A DNA stretch of 64,000 nt from CAIQPV01 sp964480365 (GCA_964480365.1 CAYZPM010000014.1:17278-81277); one strand, 5' to 3'; counted from the first letter of the stretch, positions 8,083 to 16,594 are shown. The notes: generated by a model from the letters alone, not told the origin. Numbers and translations: made by a program.

Positions 8083-8763
8083 ATGACAGAAAAATTTAAT
8101 TCAGATGAACGTGTTCGAGTATCCAGAGAACTACGCACACCAATAACTGAAGCAAGTGAAGCCATCATTCATGCCTGTGATTTTTGGCTGTGGCTTGTTA
8201 GCCGATTAGACGTTGCAAGTAACTTCTGCAATGGCGATCCTGAAAAGTACTTCTTTGAGGAGTTATTTGGAAAAACTTTTGACGCACCAGATACAGATGG
8301 TGACAAAGCAGTAAATGAAATCGGAACATTATTAGATGGTTCCTATACCGAGGATGGAAGCGCTCCCTTTGCTTTAATTCAGGTAATGGGCGTTGTGGTT
8401 GATTATTCTGCTCAGGCTATGAAGGCAGAAAAAAATGGAAACCATCAAATGGCGTGGTCATTTGCCTGCGATGCCCAATACTGGGCGGGAATATTAAATG
8501 CTGAACTCGCCAGAGGAAAGGAGCCTAGCGTACTTTCGGTCAATGCGCTAAATGCTGCTCTCGCAAGGTGGCGAGATGATCCCAAGCAGGCGGAAAAAGA
8601 ATTTATCCGGAAATGTTGGTGCGAATGGAAAGAAAATCAAGACCGATATAAAAGCAAGGCAGCATTTGCCCGCGACATGTTAAGCAAGTGCGAACATCTC
8701 ACTAGCCAGAAAAAAATTGAAGATTGGTGCAGAGCATGGGAAAAAGCGCACCATGCTAGCTAA
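8083..8763 (+). CDS. Hypothetical protein, 226 residues
   Basis: I do not recognise a family. The gene begins 25 bases after mutS, with a strong GGAGG ribosome site seven to nine bases before ATG. The product is soluble and acidic to neutral, rich in Trp and Ala, with helical stretches such as EASEAIIHACDFWLWLVSRL and a C-terminal KKIEDWCRAWEKAHHAS. No signal peptide or membrane segment is seen. Codon use is more AT-rich than mutS, which suggests it was acquired. The reading frame and ribosome site make it a likely real gene. Confidence 0.7.
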   Translation: MTEKFNSDERVRVSRELRTPITEASEAIIHACDFWLWLVSRLDVASNFCNGDPEKYFFEELFGKTFDAPDTDGDKAVNEIGTLLDGSYTEDGSAPFALIQVMGVVVDYSAQAMKAEKNGNHQMAWSFACDAQYWAGILNAELARGKEPSVLSVNALNAALARWRDDPKQAEKEFIRKCWCEWKENQDRYKSKAAFARDMLSKCEHLTSQKKIEDWCRAWEKAHHAS

Positions 8764-8880
8764 GTTAGCATTAAGCACGCAGAGTAAGCACCATTCCTGC
8801 ACAGCTATCTAGTTTGCGTTAACTTTGCTGTATTTAATACGCATCGTGCCGTTGCTTAACGGCGAATTGGAAACGATGCA

Positions 8881-9198
8881 ATGAAAGATGACCAAACTCT
8901 ACATTTTCCTGCCCACATACAACGGCAAAGACTGCTGGCACAATTGAACATCGCTCCGGTGGATACTCTCACTGCACGGCGCTATCTGGACATACTTTGC
9001 CCGGCGGCACGTGTGCTGGAGTTAAGGCGGCGCGGCTATCGAATTGAAACAGTTTGGGTGAAGCGCCGAACCGATTGCGGCAGGGAGCATCGTGTTGCGC
9101 TTTATGTTTTTCGACCGGGAGAAATACTCAATGAACAACTGGAACTGCTCATTGATCATGAGCACTCAGGTATCAAACCTAACCCGCGTAAGGCGTAG
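8881..9198 (+). CDS. Helix-turn-helix protein of phage type (HTH_39-like)
   Basis: The 105 residues contain LTARRYLDILCPAARVLELR followed by RRGYRIETVWVKRR, the pattern of the small winged-helix family found in phages and proviruses (Pfam HTH_39, from memory). Its role is DNA binding with unknown target. The ribosome site is weak. The last five residues, PNPRKA in part, are encoded by the outer edge of a family D repeat, so the original C-terminus may have been replaced. No other phage genes are near. Confidence 0.6.
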   Translation: MKDDQTLHFPAHIQRQRLLAQLNIAPVDTLTARRYLDILCPAARVLELRRRGYRIETVWVKRRTDCGREHRVALYVFRPGEILNEQLELLIDHEHSGIKPNPRKA

Positions 9199-9296
9199 GG
9201 CGACAATAAACGAAGCGTATTGCGCCGGATGAAAACACACAAAGCGCAATGCCCGTTGGTTATTGCGCCCTACGAAGATGTGCGAAGCGGTAGGGC
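9183..9296. repeat. Palindromic repeat family D (CGTAGGGCG type)
   Basis: CCGCGTAAGGCGTAGGGCG is followed by AAGCGTATTGCGCCGGATG, and an inverted part ATTGCGCCCTACG lies at 9271-9288. The same word order, CCGCGTAAGGCGTAGGGCG then GAAGCG then CCGCC-TATG, occurs on the minus strand at 35805-35845. It fills the gap between the convergent HTH and DUF433 genes and could end transcription from both sides. Confidence 0.65.
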
Positions 9297-9324
9297 AGAT
9301 TTGCTCCGATCAGGAATCGAGCCA

Positions 9325-9567
9325 TCAGGCTACTTTGGCCAGATCATAACGTTGGCTCATGACTGCGGTCGCGAAACGCAGGCAGGCGCGAATATCATCG
9401 GCATCGAGACTCGGGTATTGCTCCAGTATTTCGTCTGCGCTGTCACCCTCGCTCAAATAACCTAGTATAGTTTGCACGGCAATACGTTTACCACGAAGAG
9501 CCGGCTTGCCATTGCAGATGGCTGGGTCAATGGTGATGCGTCCGTCAGAATAGTTTGGGTGGGACAT
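9325..9567 (-). CDS. DUF433 domain protein, orphan antitoxin-like
   Basis: The 80-residue protein follows the DUF433 pattern: ITIDPAICNGKPALRGKRIA, then VQTILGYLSEGDSADEILEQ and YPSLDADDIRACLRFA. The N-terminal part is a small DNA-binding-like fold; family members are usually antitoxins next to a DUF5615 PIN-like nuclease. No such partner is found on either side: a repeat follows it, and 200 bases without a supported gene precede it. It may be a remnant or may act alone. The ribosome site is AAAGGAATTAATT before ATG. Confidence 0.85.
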   Translation of the reverse strand: MSHPNYSDGRITIDPAICNGKPALRGKRIAVQTILGYLSEGDSADEILEQYPSLDADDIRACLRFATAVMSQRYDLAKVA

Positions 9568-9765
9568 AATTAATTCCTTTCTGTGGCTACAGCCGAAATG
9601 CTACGTCAGTCTGTGCAATACTGCCAGCTTAAGTTGTTTACGCGGCTCTTTGGCATCCAGTCTACGGTTGGATTGCCTTTGGGCGCAAGTTTGCACTAAA
9701 ACGATTCGCGGCTGATACCGGCTTTGGCGGCAACAACTCCGAGTCTGCCCTACTGAACTACAACA

Positions 9766-9942
9766 TTACAGAGTCGAGTGCTCATCGGCAAACGAACCGG
9801 ATTGTTTGTTAAAGCCATTCCATGCTTGAGAGGCCATATCGGAAAAGTTGCTCGTCATGTCTTTTGCCTGAGACACCGGCTCTTCGTTGAGCGTCAGTTT
9901 GATGTCACGTTTGTGCACTTGATAGCTTTGCATGGATTTCAC
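9766..9942 (-). CDS. Small hypothetical protein, 58 residues
   Basis: A GTG at 9942 follows GAGG by six bases and opens 58 codons ending DEHSTL; the frame is open further upstream to 10011 without a better start. The product is polar and Ser/Gln rich with no recognised motif. It is divergent from the glycosyltransferase-like gene. It may not be a gene at all. Confidence 0.35.
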   Translation of the reverse strand: MKSMQSYQVHKRDIKLTLNEEPVSQAKDMTSNFSDMASQAWNGFNKQSGSFADEHSTL

Positions 9943-10070
9943 GGGATACCTCAGTTTGCGCATTAAAGCAATTTGTGAAGCATTTTTACCTGCTACGCGA
10001 GGACGAGTCAAGGCAGTTTGGCCGTGGTAAGTATGGAATAATCACGCTGAACTCTTTCGGCTACCTTTTT

Positions 10071-11225
10071 ATGTACAACCCGCCCCACCTCGTCGTATCC
10101 ATCTCAGGCCACGGTTTCGGTCATGTCGCACAAACTGCGCCGGTTCTGAACGCATTGCATCAACTGATGCCACAACTGCGCATCACGGTACGCTCTGCCG
10201 TACCACTTGTACATCTAAATTCTCGTATCCATGCGCCGTTTACGCATCTGACAAGCGAGGGCGACATCGGCATGGTGATGTCTTCGGCACTGGATGTGAG
10301 CGTGGAGGACAGCCGCGCCGCTTACCAAAAATTTCATGCCGATTGGGATACCCGAGTTGCGGAAGAAGCGCGAATCTTGCGTGATCTTGAGGCGGATTTC
10401 GTGCTGTCCAATGTCGGCTATCTGCCGCTGGCGGGGGCACAACAGGCAGGCATTCCTAACGCCACACTGTGTTCGTTGAACTGGGCGGATATTTACTGCC
10501 ATTACTGCGCTGATCATTCAGATTCAGTTCGTGCAACCCCTTCGACAGGCTCAGGGCGAACGGAAGATGAAATCATCGCCGCGCAGATATGGGATTGCTA
10601 CGCTAACGCTGATGCTTTCTTGCGCGCCACGCCTGGCATGGCAATGAGTAACCTGCCTAACCTGATCCCCGTCGCACCTATCGCCGCTGTCGGCACGAAT
10701 CGACGCGATGAACTCAATGACCTCCTGAAGCTTTCGCGGAGCGAAAAGCTGGTGCTCGTCAGCATGGGCGGTATCGCTAGTCGCCTTCCTATCGAATGCT
10801 GGCCGCGAATAGACGGCGTGCGCTGGCTGGTGCAGGGAAGCTGGCAAGTTCATCACCCGGATGCGATCATCATTGAATCTTTGCAGACGAAAAACTTTTG
10901 TCCGGGCACCCGGATGAGTTTCGGCGATCTGCTCGCCAGCAGCGACACGCTGATCTGCAAACCCGGCTATGGCAGTTTCGTCGAGGCCGCATGCTGCGGC
11001 GTGCCTGTGCTCTACGTCAACCGCCCCGACTGGCCGGAGTCGCCTGCCCTGATCGAATGGCTGCAACAACACAACCTGTGCCGCGAAGTCTCACGGTCGG
11101 CATTGGAGGCTGGAGCCATCGGCGCGGAATTGCAAAGTATTTGGGACGAGACGCAACCAGCGCGCGTAATACCTGACGGCGCAACGCAGGTTGCAGCCTG
11201 GCTGATACGCAAGCTCAGTCAATAA
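10071..11225 (+). CDS. GT-B type glycosyltransferase-like protein
   Basis: The ATG at 10071 (MYNPPHLVVSISGHGFGHVA) gives 384 residues; the open frame begins 96 bases earlier without similarity. The N-terminal SGHGFGHVAQTAPVLNAL resembles the GHG start of UDP-sugar glycosyltransferases of the MurG type. The C-terminal GDLLASSDTLICKPGYGSFV followed by EAACCGVPVLYVNRPDWPES resembles their nucleotide-sugar site. Acceptor and sugar are unknown. A family B repeat is translated in frame around residues 153-165 (ATPSTGSGRTE). A strong terminator follows. Confidence 0.7.
   Translation: MYNPPHLVVSISGHGFGHVAQTAPVLNALHQLMPQLRITVRSAVPLVHLNSRIHAPFTHLTSEGDIGMVMSSALDVSVEDSRAAYQKFHADWDTRVAEEARILRDLEADFVLSNVGYLPLAGAQQAGIPNATLCSLNWADIYCHYCADHSDSVRATPSTGSGRTEDEIIAAQIWDCYANADAFLRATPGMAMSNLPNLIPVAPIAAVGTNRRDELNDLLKLSRSEKLVLVSMGGIASRLPIECWPRIDGVRWLVQGSWQVHHPDAIIIESLQTKNFCPGTRMSFGDLLASSDTLICKPGYGSFVEAACCGVPVLYVNRPDWPESPALIEWLQQHNLCREVSRSALEAGAIGAELQSIWDETQPARVIPDGATQVAAWLIRKLSQ
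10527..10563. repeat. Half copy of palindromic repeat family B inside a gene
   Basis: CCTTCGACAGGCTCAGGGCG followed by AACGG matches one arm of the unit in mutS. A short GTTCG at 10527 may be what remains of the other arm. It is read in frame in the glycosyltransferase-like gene as TPSTGSGRTE. Confidence 0.75.
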
Positions 11226-11233
11226 TTCGCTCC

Positions 11234-11268
11234 AATAAAAAAGCCCGCGACTAGCGGGCTTTTTTATT
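11234..11268. terminator. Bidirectional intrinsic terminator
   Basis: AATAAAAAAGCCCGC at 11234-11248 pairs perfectly with GCGGGCTTTTTTATT at 11254-11268 around a five-base loop. GC-rich stem plus T-runs on both strands serve the glycosyltransferase-like gene (plus) and slyD (minus), which converge here. Confidence 0.93.
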
Positions 11269-11279
11269 GGCTGACTACA

Positions 11280-11765
11280 TCAGTGGTGATGACCGTCTTC
11301 GCCATGCGTGTGACCGTGCTCCAGTTCTTCGGCAGTGGCGGCGCGCACGCCGGTGACCACGCCGACGAAATTCAACGTCTTGCCTGCGAGCGGATGATTT
11401 CCGTCCACGGTGACTTCGTCTTCGGTGACATCCACCACGGTGAATAACATGTAATCTTCATCGTCTGCGTCTTCAGCACCCCCCTCGAATTGCATGCCGA
11501 TTTCGATATTTTCCGGGAACAGGTTGCGCGGTTCGGTGCGTACCAAATCATGTTCGTATTCGCCGAAGGCTTCATCCGGTTCCATTGTCACATTAAATTT
11601 TGAACCCACGTCCTTGCCATGCAACTCCTCTTCCACGGTCGGGAAAATGCCGTCATAGCCGCCATGCAGATAACTGATCGGTTCGTCAGTTTTTTCCAGC
11701 AGAGCGCCGTTTGCGTCAGACAGCTCATAACGTAATGACACAACGGTGTCTTTCGCAATCTTCAT
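11280..11765 (-). CDS. slyD: FKBP-type peptidyl-prolyl isomerase, SlyD-like
   Basis: The 161-residue protein begins MKIAKDTVVSLRYELSDANG and has the SlyD arrangement of a split FKBP domain with an inserted IF chaperone domain (about residues 70-125). It ends in a His-rich tail (HGHTHGEDGHHH) typical of nickel binding. SlyD assists protein folding and, in E. coli, nickel delivery to hydrogenase. Start and bcp stop overlap by four bases, so the two are translationally coupled. Confidence 0.9.
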   Translation of the reverse strand: MKIAKDTVVSLRYELSDANGALLEKTDEPISYLHGGYDGIFPTVEEELHGKDVGSKFNVTMEPDEAFGEYEHDLVRTEPRNLFPENIEIGMQFEGGAEDADDEDYMLFTVVDVTEDEVTVDGNHPLAGKTLNFVGVVTGVRAATAEELEHGHTHGEDGHHH

Positions 11766-12241
11766 TTCAGTTCCTTTATCAGATTAAAAATTTCATGGGC
11801 GTGGCCGTGTGCGTGGACACCGTATAAAGCATGGCGCAACTTGCCTTGTTTGTCGATCACAAAGGTGGAACGCTGTATGGCGACCTTCTTGTGGCCGTCC
11901 ACTTCCTTGTCGTAAAGTACGCCGTATTTTTTGCACACTCTGGATTCCGTATCGGATAACAACAGCACGGAAAGCCCATATTTGTCGCGAAATTCGGCGT
12001 GACTCAAACATTCGTCACGGCTAACACCGACCACCAGCGTATCGAGTTGGGTAAATGCGTCGTCCAGATCGCTGAATTCGTTTGCCTCCAAGGTGCAGCC
12101 CGGTGTGTCGTCTTTGGGGTAGAAATACAGGACGACATTCTTCTTGCCGCGCTGCGCCCCAAGGCTGAACGTTTTCATATCCGCATCGGGCAACTCGAAA
12201 TGCGGTGCTTCCATTCCTGTTTGTAAGACCACCATCACCAT
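11762..12241 (-). CDS. bcp: Thioredoxin-dependent peroxiredoxin, BCP/PrxQ type
   Basis: The 159 residues contain the peroxidatic Cys49 in PKDDTPGCTLEA and the peroxiredoxin fold motifs LYFYPKDDTPG and DKYGLSVLLLSD. The resolving cysteine five positions later in E. coli Bcp is replaced (Asn54). Cys78 and Cys103 remain as alternatives, so this could be a 1-Cys type or use a distant resolver. It reduces peroxides in the cytoplasm. AAGGAGGAG precedes the start; slyD follows with overlap. Confidence 0.92.
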   Translation of the reverse strand: MVMVVLQTGMEAPHFELPDADMKTFSLGAQRGKKNVVLYFYPKDDTPGCTLEANEFSDLDDAFTQLDTLVVGVSRDECLSHAEFRDKYGLSVLLLSDTESRVCKKYGVLYDKEVDGHKKVAIQRSTFVIDKQGKLRHALYGVHAHGHAHEIFNLIKELK

Positions 12242-12364
12242 ATAGTCACTCCTCCTTCTTGCTGCGCGTAACCATCATTTACCGTCAGCATGGTAATCAC
12301 GCCTGCAAGAATTCTAACTTATTTCATACGCCACGAAAGTATTTTTGTAATTCCCTTCCAACGC

Positions 12365-12370
12365 TATAAT
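12365..12370 (+). promoter_or_regulatory. Possible -10 box adjoining the roxA start
   Basis: A consensus TATAAT ends one base before the ATG at 12371. If used, transcription would start near 12377, itself an in-frame ATG. The -35 region is weak (TTTTTG or TTGTAA around 12342-12350). Confidence 0.4.
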
Positions 12371-13510
12371 ATGAAAATGAAAAAATCTCTTCCCCTGTTG
12401 GGCGGCCTGACCGTAAATGCATTTTTGCGAGATTACTGGCAGAAAAAGCCTCTGCTCATCCGACAGGCCATGCCGCAATTTAACGGCCTGCTCGACCGTA
12501 AGCAAGTGATCTCACTTGCCTGCAACCCGGATGCACAGGCGCGCGTAGTTTCCAATCGTCGCGGAAACTGGAAATTGCATCCGGCTCCGTTTGAGCCGGA
12601 AGATTTCGACACGCTGGCCAAAACCAAGTGGACAGTGTTGTTGCAGGGCTTGAATCATTTCCTGCCGGAAGGCGCTGAACTGGTCAAAAAGTTCAACTTC
12701 ATACCACATGCGCGCCTCGACGATCTGATGGTGAGTTATGCCCCCAAAGGCGGTGGGGTCGGCCCGCATTTCGACTGTTACGATGTATTCATTTTGCAGG
12801 GTATGGGGCATCGCCGCTGGCAGATTTCCACGCAGGCGGATCGCACGCTGATTGAAGGAGCGCCGCTGCGCATCCTGAAAGATTTCAAGGTTGAGCAGGA
12901 ATGGGTGCTGGCACCGGGTGATATGATTTATCTGCCACCGCATTGCGCCCACAACGGCATCGCCGAAGACGACTGCATGTCCTATTCCATCGGCTTCCGC
13001 ACCCCCTATTATCAGGAACTGGCGGAACAATTCCTGGTGTACTTGCAGGATCGCGTTTGCGTCGATGGCATGTATGCCGACCCTGATCTCAAGACGCAAC
13101 GCCACCCTTCCGAAATAAGCGCGGACATGCTGCATCAGGTGGAACATGCGATCAGTCAGGTGCAATGGGTCAAGCGCGATATTGCAGGTTTTCTTGGTTG
13201 CTATCTTAGCGAACCCAAGCCGCACATATTTTTCGATCCACCGGAAAAACCGCTCAGCCGCGCCCGCTTCGGTCAGGCACTGCAAGCCCGTGGCGTAGAA
13301 CTTGATTTAAAATCGCAGATGCTGTGCCACGGCGACACGATATTTATCAACGGCGAAACACACCCCGTTGACAAAGACTCCTACCGTGCGCTACGTACAC
13401 TCGCCGATGCGCGACAACTCGATGCGACGCAGGAGTTTCCGTCGCAAGCGCTCGATTTACTTTACCAGTGGTACACAGACGGTTATATTTCACCTGTCAG
13501 AAGAAAGTGA
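12371..13510 (+). CDS. roxA: JmjC/cupin ribosomal protein uL16 arginine hydroxylase RoxA-like
   Basis: The start at 12371 gives 379 residues, close to E. coli YcfD/RoxA. Metal ligands of the 2-oxoglutarate oxygenase are seen in VGPHFDCYDVFILQGMGHRR (His and Asp) and the distal His in LPPHCAHNGIAEDD. The N-terminal LRDYWQKKPLLIRQAMP is the family signature. RoxA hydroxylates an arginine of ribosomal protein L16. A TATAAT stands directly before the ATG, so the true start could be the ATG at 12377 on a leaderless mRNA. Confidence 0.9.
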   Translation: MKMKKSLPLLGGLTVNAFLRDYWQKKPLLIRQAMPQFNGLLDRKQVISLACNPDAQARVVSNRRGNWKLHPAPFEPEDFDTLAKTKWTVLLQGLNHFLPEGAELVKKFNFIPHARLDDLMVSYAPKGGGVGPHFDCYDVFILQGMGHRRWQISTQADRTLIEGAPLRILKDFKVEQEWVLAPGDMIYLPPHCAHNGIAEDDCMSYSIGFRTPYYQELAEQFLVYLQDRVCVDGMYADPDLKTQRHPSEISADMLHQVEHAISQVQWVKRDIAGFLGCYLSEPKPHIFFDPPEKPLSRARFGQALQARGVELDLKSQMLCHGDTIFINGETHPVDKDSYRALRTLADARQLDATQEFPSQALDLLYQWYTDGYISPVRRK

Positions 13511-13520
13511 GCTAATCCTC

Positions 13521-14009
13521 ATGAATGATGAACTGCAACACACACAACTGGATGGCACGGCAGACTATATCGCTGCGCTGGATACGCTGTGCGGATTGGC
13601 GCAACGCAACCTGTATGTATTCGAAAAGAATTTCGAGAATATCGGCTTCAACTCGGAAGCGCGCTACAACACCCTGCGCGCCTTTCTGCTTGCCAGCCCG
13701 TACAACCGCCTGCACCTGCTGGCGCACGACACGCGCCCACTAACGCTGAGCTGCCCGCGCCTGATGATCCTTTTGAGCCAGTTCGACAACAACATGCACA
13801 TCTACCAGACACCCAAAAACCTGTTACATGTGACCGAACCTTTCGCCGTGGCGGATGAATCGCATTTCGTGCGCCGCTTCCATTTTGACGACCCGCGAGG
13901 AATCTTTGCACAACACGATTCCTCAGGCGCACGCATCCTGAAATCGCGCTTCGAAGAAATGTGGACGGCTTCCCATCCTGCGGTTTCGCCGACTACGCTG
14001 GGCTTGTAA
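13521..14009 (+). CDS. Protein of unknown function, DUF7931-like, 162 residues
   Basis: The ATG at 13521 lies 10 bases after the roxA stop; the frame is open upstream through roxA but without similarity. The sequence has YIAALDTLCGLAQRNLYVFE at the N-terminus, RLHLLAHDTRPLTLSCPRLM in the middle and DDPRGIFAQHD near the end. This resembles bacterial proteins I recall as DUF7931, often fused to a GNAT acetyltransferase and distantly like phospholipase D. No catalytic HKD motif is present. It is probably cotranscribed with roxA. Confidence 0.7.
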   Translation: MNDELQHTQLDGTADYIAALDTLCGLAQRNLYVFEKNFENIGFNSEARYNTLRAFLLASPYNRLHLLAHDTRPLTLSCPRLMILLSQFDNNMHIYQTPKNLLHVTEPFAVADESHFVRRFHFDDPRGIFAQHDSSGARILKSRFEEMWTASHPAVSPTTLGL

Positions 14010-14051
14010 CTCCAACGCCCTCCTCCGGTAGAGGAAATTTGTGTGGCTACC

Positions 14052-14975
14052 CTATAGTCCGCTCAGGCTTTTTATATGAGCCATGGCACTACGCCCCAGA
14101 GCGTGTAGCGCATACCCTCCTTCGAGGACAGAAACGATGCGGCGGCCGGCGTGACGATTGGCAATATCCTTGATCTGTTCTGTCACCCAGCCGTAATCGG
14201 CATCGCACAGGCCAAAACCTCCCATATCATCTTCCCGGTGTGCATCGAATCCTGCCGAAATGAACAGCATCTGCGGCTGGAAGCGCTCCAGCGCCGGTAG
14301 CCACTGCGAATTTACGGCAGCGCGAAATTCTTTGCTTGCGGTGCCTGCTGGCAACGGGACATTGATGATGTGCTCATTTCCACTGTCGGCCCCGCAATAA
14401 GGATAATAGGGATGCCTGAAAGTCGAGCACAACATCACACGCGTATCGTCGCGAAAAACGTCTTCCGTACCGTCGCCATGATGCACATCGAAATCAGCAA
14501 TGGCTACCCGCTGTAAACCGTGATGTTCGAGGGCATGCGCCACGGCTATCGCCACATTGTTGAAGATGCAGAAACCAGCAGCACTGTTCCGCCCGGCATG
14601 GTGGCCGGGTGGGCGGATATTGCAAAATGCATTTCCCACCTGTCCGGAGATCACCATATCTGTCGCCAGTGCCGCAGCACCGGCGGCGCGCAGTGCAGCT
14701 TCCAGGCTATGCGGATTCATCGCCGTATCAGGATCAAGATGAATCAGCCCCTCACTGGGCGCACGGGTAAAGATTTGCTCGATGTAAGCACGCTCGTGTA
14801 CGCGCGCCAACTGTTCCTTGCTTGCTCGTGGAGCCTCATGGCGTTCAAGAAACGGCAGCACCCCTGATGCGATCAGTTGATCCTCAATGGCGTGGATACG
14901 CGCCGGACACTCTGGATGATCCGCCCCCATGTCGTGCTTGAGGCAGGCAGGATGCGTGATGTAAGCGGTGTGCAT
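14052..14975 (-). CDS. Histone deacetylase family protein (acetylpolyamine/acetoin-utilisation type)
   Basis: The start at 14975 (MHTAYITHPACLKHDMG) gives 307 residues. Zinc-deacetylase motifs are present: HPECPARI, RPPGHHAGRNSAAGFCIFNN, the DFDVHHGDGT ligand block, AGFDAHREDDMG and SVLEGGY. Bacterial members remove acetyl groups from polyamines, lysines or small amides. The substrate here is not evident. It converges with the DUF7931-like gene. Confidence 0.92.
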   Translation of the reverse strand: MHTAYITHPACLKHDMGADHPECPARIHAIEDQLIASGVLPFLERHEAPRASKEQLARVHERAYIEQIFTRAPSEGLIHLDPDTAMNPHSLEAALRAAGAAALATDMVISGQVGNAFCNIRPPGHHAGRNSAAGFCIFNNVAIAVAHALEHHGLQRVAIADFDVHHGDGTEDVFRDDTRVMLCSTFRHPYYPYCGADSGNEHIINVPLPAGTASKEFRAAVNSQWLPALERFQPQMLFISAGFDAHREDDMGGFGLCDADYGWVTEQIKDIANRHAGRRIVSVLEGGYALHALGRSAMAHIKSLSGL

Positions 14976-15154
14976 GATGATTGTGTGAAGTTCGCCAGAC
15001 GAAAGTTTACGAGATAGCAAAACCGTATTCTATAGTTGATTTGGTCTTCGTAAGTGAATGTCGCAACAGTGCCGGAAACGGATGTCCGGGGATGATCAGA
15101 AAATGTCCTTTATGAGGTGCCTTTCATGAGGTTGCCGCTCATGACTGCTCATCG

Positions 15155-15832
15155 TTATGCACTATTCAACGCCAGATTCCAGCTGCGAAGTGGAATACAT
15201 GTCTGCAGACGATAAATGGCACGGTCGGAAAGTGCAGAATGAATCTCGTGACCAACGGATGATGCGACATCCAGAGTAGCGTCCCCTTTCAGCTCCATTA
15301 GTCTTTCATAGGCAGCGTAAGCATGTGTTACCGGAATAACCGGGTCATCCTCCCCATGCAGCAAGTGCAATGTCGTTAACTCGGGAGCTTTTTCTGGAAG
15401 CTTCGCAAACCGGCCGGAAAATGCCAAGACCCTTCCGACGCCGCCATCATGAGTTATGCTGAATTCCAGTGCCATAATCGCACCCTGAGAAAAACCGACA
15501 AGTGCAGTATCCGACTGTAATACCTTGAATCGATCCTGAGCCTTTTTCACCAAGGCATGCAGAGACGGAATGGCCTCAGCAACACGCGATGCCCGATTTT
15601 CTTCGGTCACTCCGCTTATCGAGAACCATTGTCGACCATTGCCTCCCCCATCGTATGGGAAAGCACCTTCGGGGAGCAGAAACGCTGCGCTTGGGAAAAC
15701 CCCTTTAAACTTGTTGGCCAACGGCACCAGATCTGACGGTTTCGCGCCTACACCGTGCAACAAAATAAAAAGCTGCTTGACCGGCATGGTTTCGGGCAAC
15801 AATTCGATACCCTGAAAAATTTGTTCAGTCAT
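15155..15832 (-). CDS. ypfH: Carboxylesterase YpfH-like (alpha/beta hydrolase)
   Basis: The 225-residue protein has the nucleophile elbow GFSQGAIM, an oxyanion segment LLHGVGAKPSDLVPLA, the acid in GEDDPVIPVTHAY and the His in SVGHEIH. These are the marks of the phospholipase/carboxylesterase family including E. coli YpfH. It ends in an unusual RLQTCIPLRSWNLALNSA. It lies downstream of the redox gene run but 207 bases away, with a palindromic repeat between. Confidence 0.88.
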   Translation of the reverse strand: MTEQIFQGIELLPETMPVKQLFILLHGVGAKPSDLVPLANKFKGVFPSAAFLLPEGAFPYDGGGNGRQWFSISGVTEENRASRVAEAIPSLHALVKKAQDRFKVLQSDTALVGFSQGAIMALEFSITHDGGVGRVLAFSGRFAKLPEKAPELTTLHLLHGEDDPVIPVTHAYAAYERLMELKGDATLDVASSVGHEIHSALSDRAIYRLQTCIPLRSWNLALNSA

Positions 15833-15917
15833 TTATTTTCACCGATGAAAAATACACTTTCAATCTTATTTGCGCTTCTTGTTTGCAGGCACCCTTTACT
15901 AAAGCAATTTACTACAT

Positions 15918-15956
15918 TTGTTGGGTTATGTGACAAAGCCGCTAACCCAACCTACG
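15918..15956. repeat. Palindromic repeat (TTGTTGGGTTA type)
   Basis: TTGTTGGGTTA is followed after 14 bases by TAACCCAACCTACG. The two arms pair over TTGGGTTA. This repeat type (ending CCCAACCTACG) is common between genes in proteobacteria; here it separates ypfH from the flavodoxin gene. Confidence 0.6.
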
Positions 15957-16039
15957 TAACTACCAATTCAGCCATATGGGATCATGTCATAAGCTTAGTT
16001 CGGGCAGCAGATGCCGGTACTGTCCGAATTAAGATCAGA

Positions 16040-16594
16040 TCATCCCTCGAATTTGGTGACCACTTCAGCCACCCGCTTGCCGAACAGCTTGGCAGTTTCG
16101 AGATCGCCCGGCAGCATTTCGTCGGGGCCGCTGTCCGACGGTGATTGCGCCATGGCGCCACTGAAGGAACCGACGTAGTTCACGTCATTGCGCTGTGCCG
16201 CTTTAGCGTTGCTGGGCATCAAGCCGGTACCGACCCAGATGCCGCTGTGTTGCATGGACAGCGTAAACAGGTATTGCAATGTGGACAATTTATCTCCATT
16301 CATGGAGGCGCTATTAGTGAAACCGGCAAACACCTTGTCTTTCCATTGCTGGGTGAACCATTGCTTGGAAGATGCATCGGCAAACTTCTTGAACTGCCAA
16401 CTCACGGTGCCCATATAAGTCGGACTACCCATGATAATGGCATCGGCTGCGCTCAATGCATCCCAGCCACCTTCAGGCAAATTGCCTTCGCCGTCAATGG
16501 CGATGAGTGTCGCGCTTGCGCCTTCTGCAACAGATTGAGCCAGGCGTTTGGTGTGACCATAACCAGAGTGATAAACCACTGCAACTTTTGCCAT
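16040..16594 (-). CDS. Flavodoxin-fold NAD(P)H:quinone oxidoreductase (WrbA-like)
   Basis: The start at 16594 (MAKVAVVYHSGYGHTKRLA) gives 184 residues. The FMN phosphate loop is YHSGYGHT and the flavin-contact loop SPTYMGTVSWQFKKF is conserved. WrbA relatives reduce quinones by two electrons and avoid semiquinones. It is the last gene of a minus-strand run with pirin and an extradiol dioxygenase, which fits quinone handling. Confidence 0.88.
   Translation of the reverse strand: MAKVAVVYHSGYGHTKRLAQSVAEGASATLIAIDGEGNLPEGGWDALSAADAIIMGSPTYMGTVSWQFKKFADASSKQWFTQQWKDKVFAGFTNSASMNGDKLSTLQYLFTLSMQHSGIWVGTGLMPSNAKAAQRNDVNYVGSFSGAMAQSPSDSGPDEMLPGDLETAKLFGKRVAEVVTKFEG

Noticed and set aside
9220..9465. 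81-codon plus-strand frame
   Set aside because: It starts in repeat family D and runs antisense to the DUF433 gene; no ribosome site or likeness.
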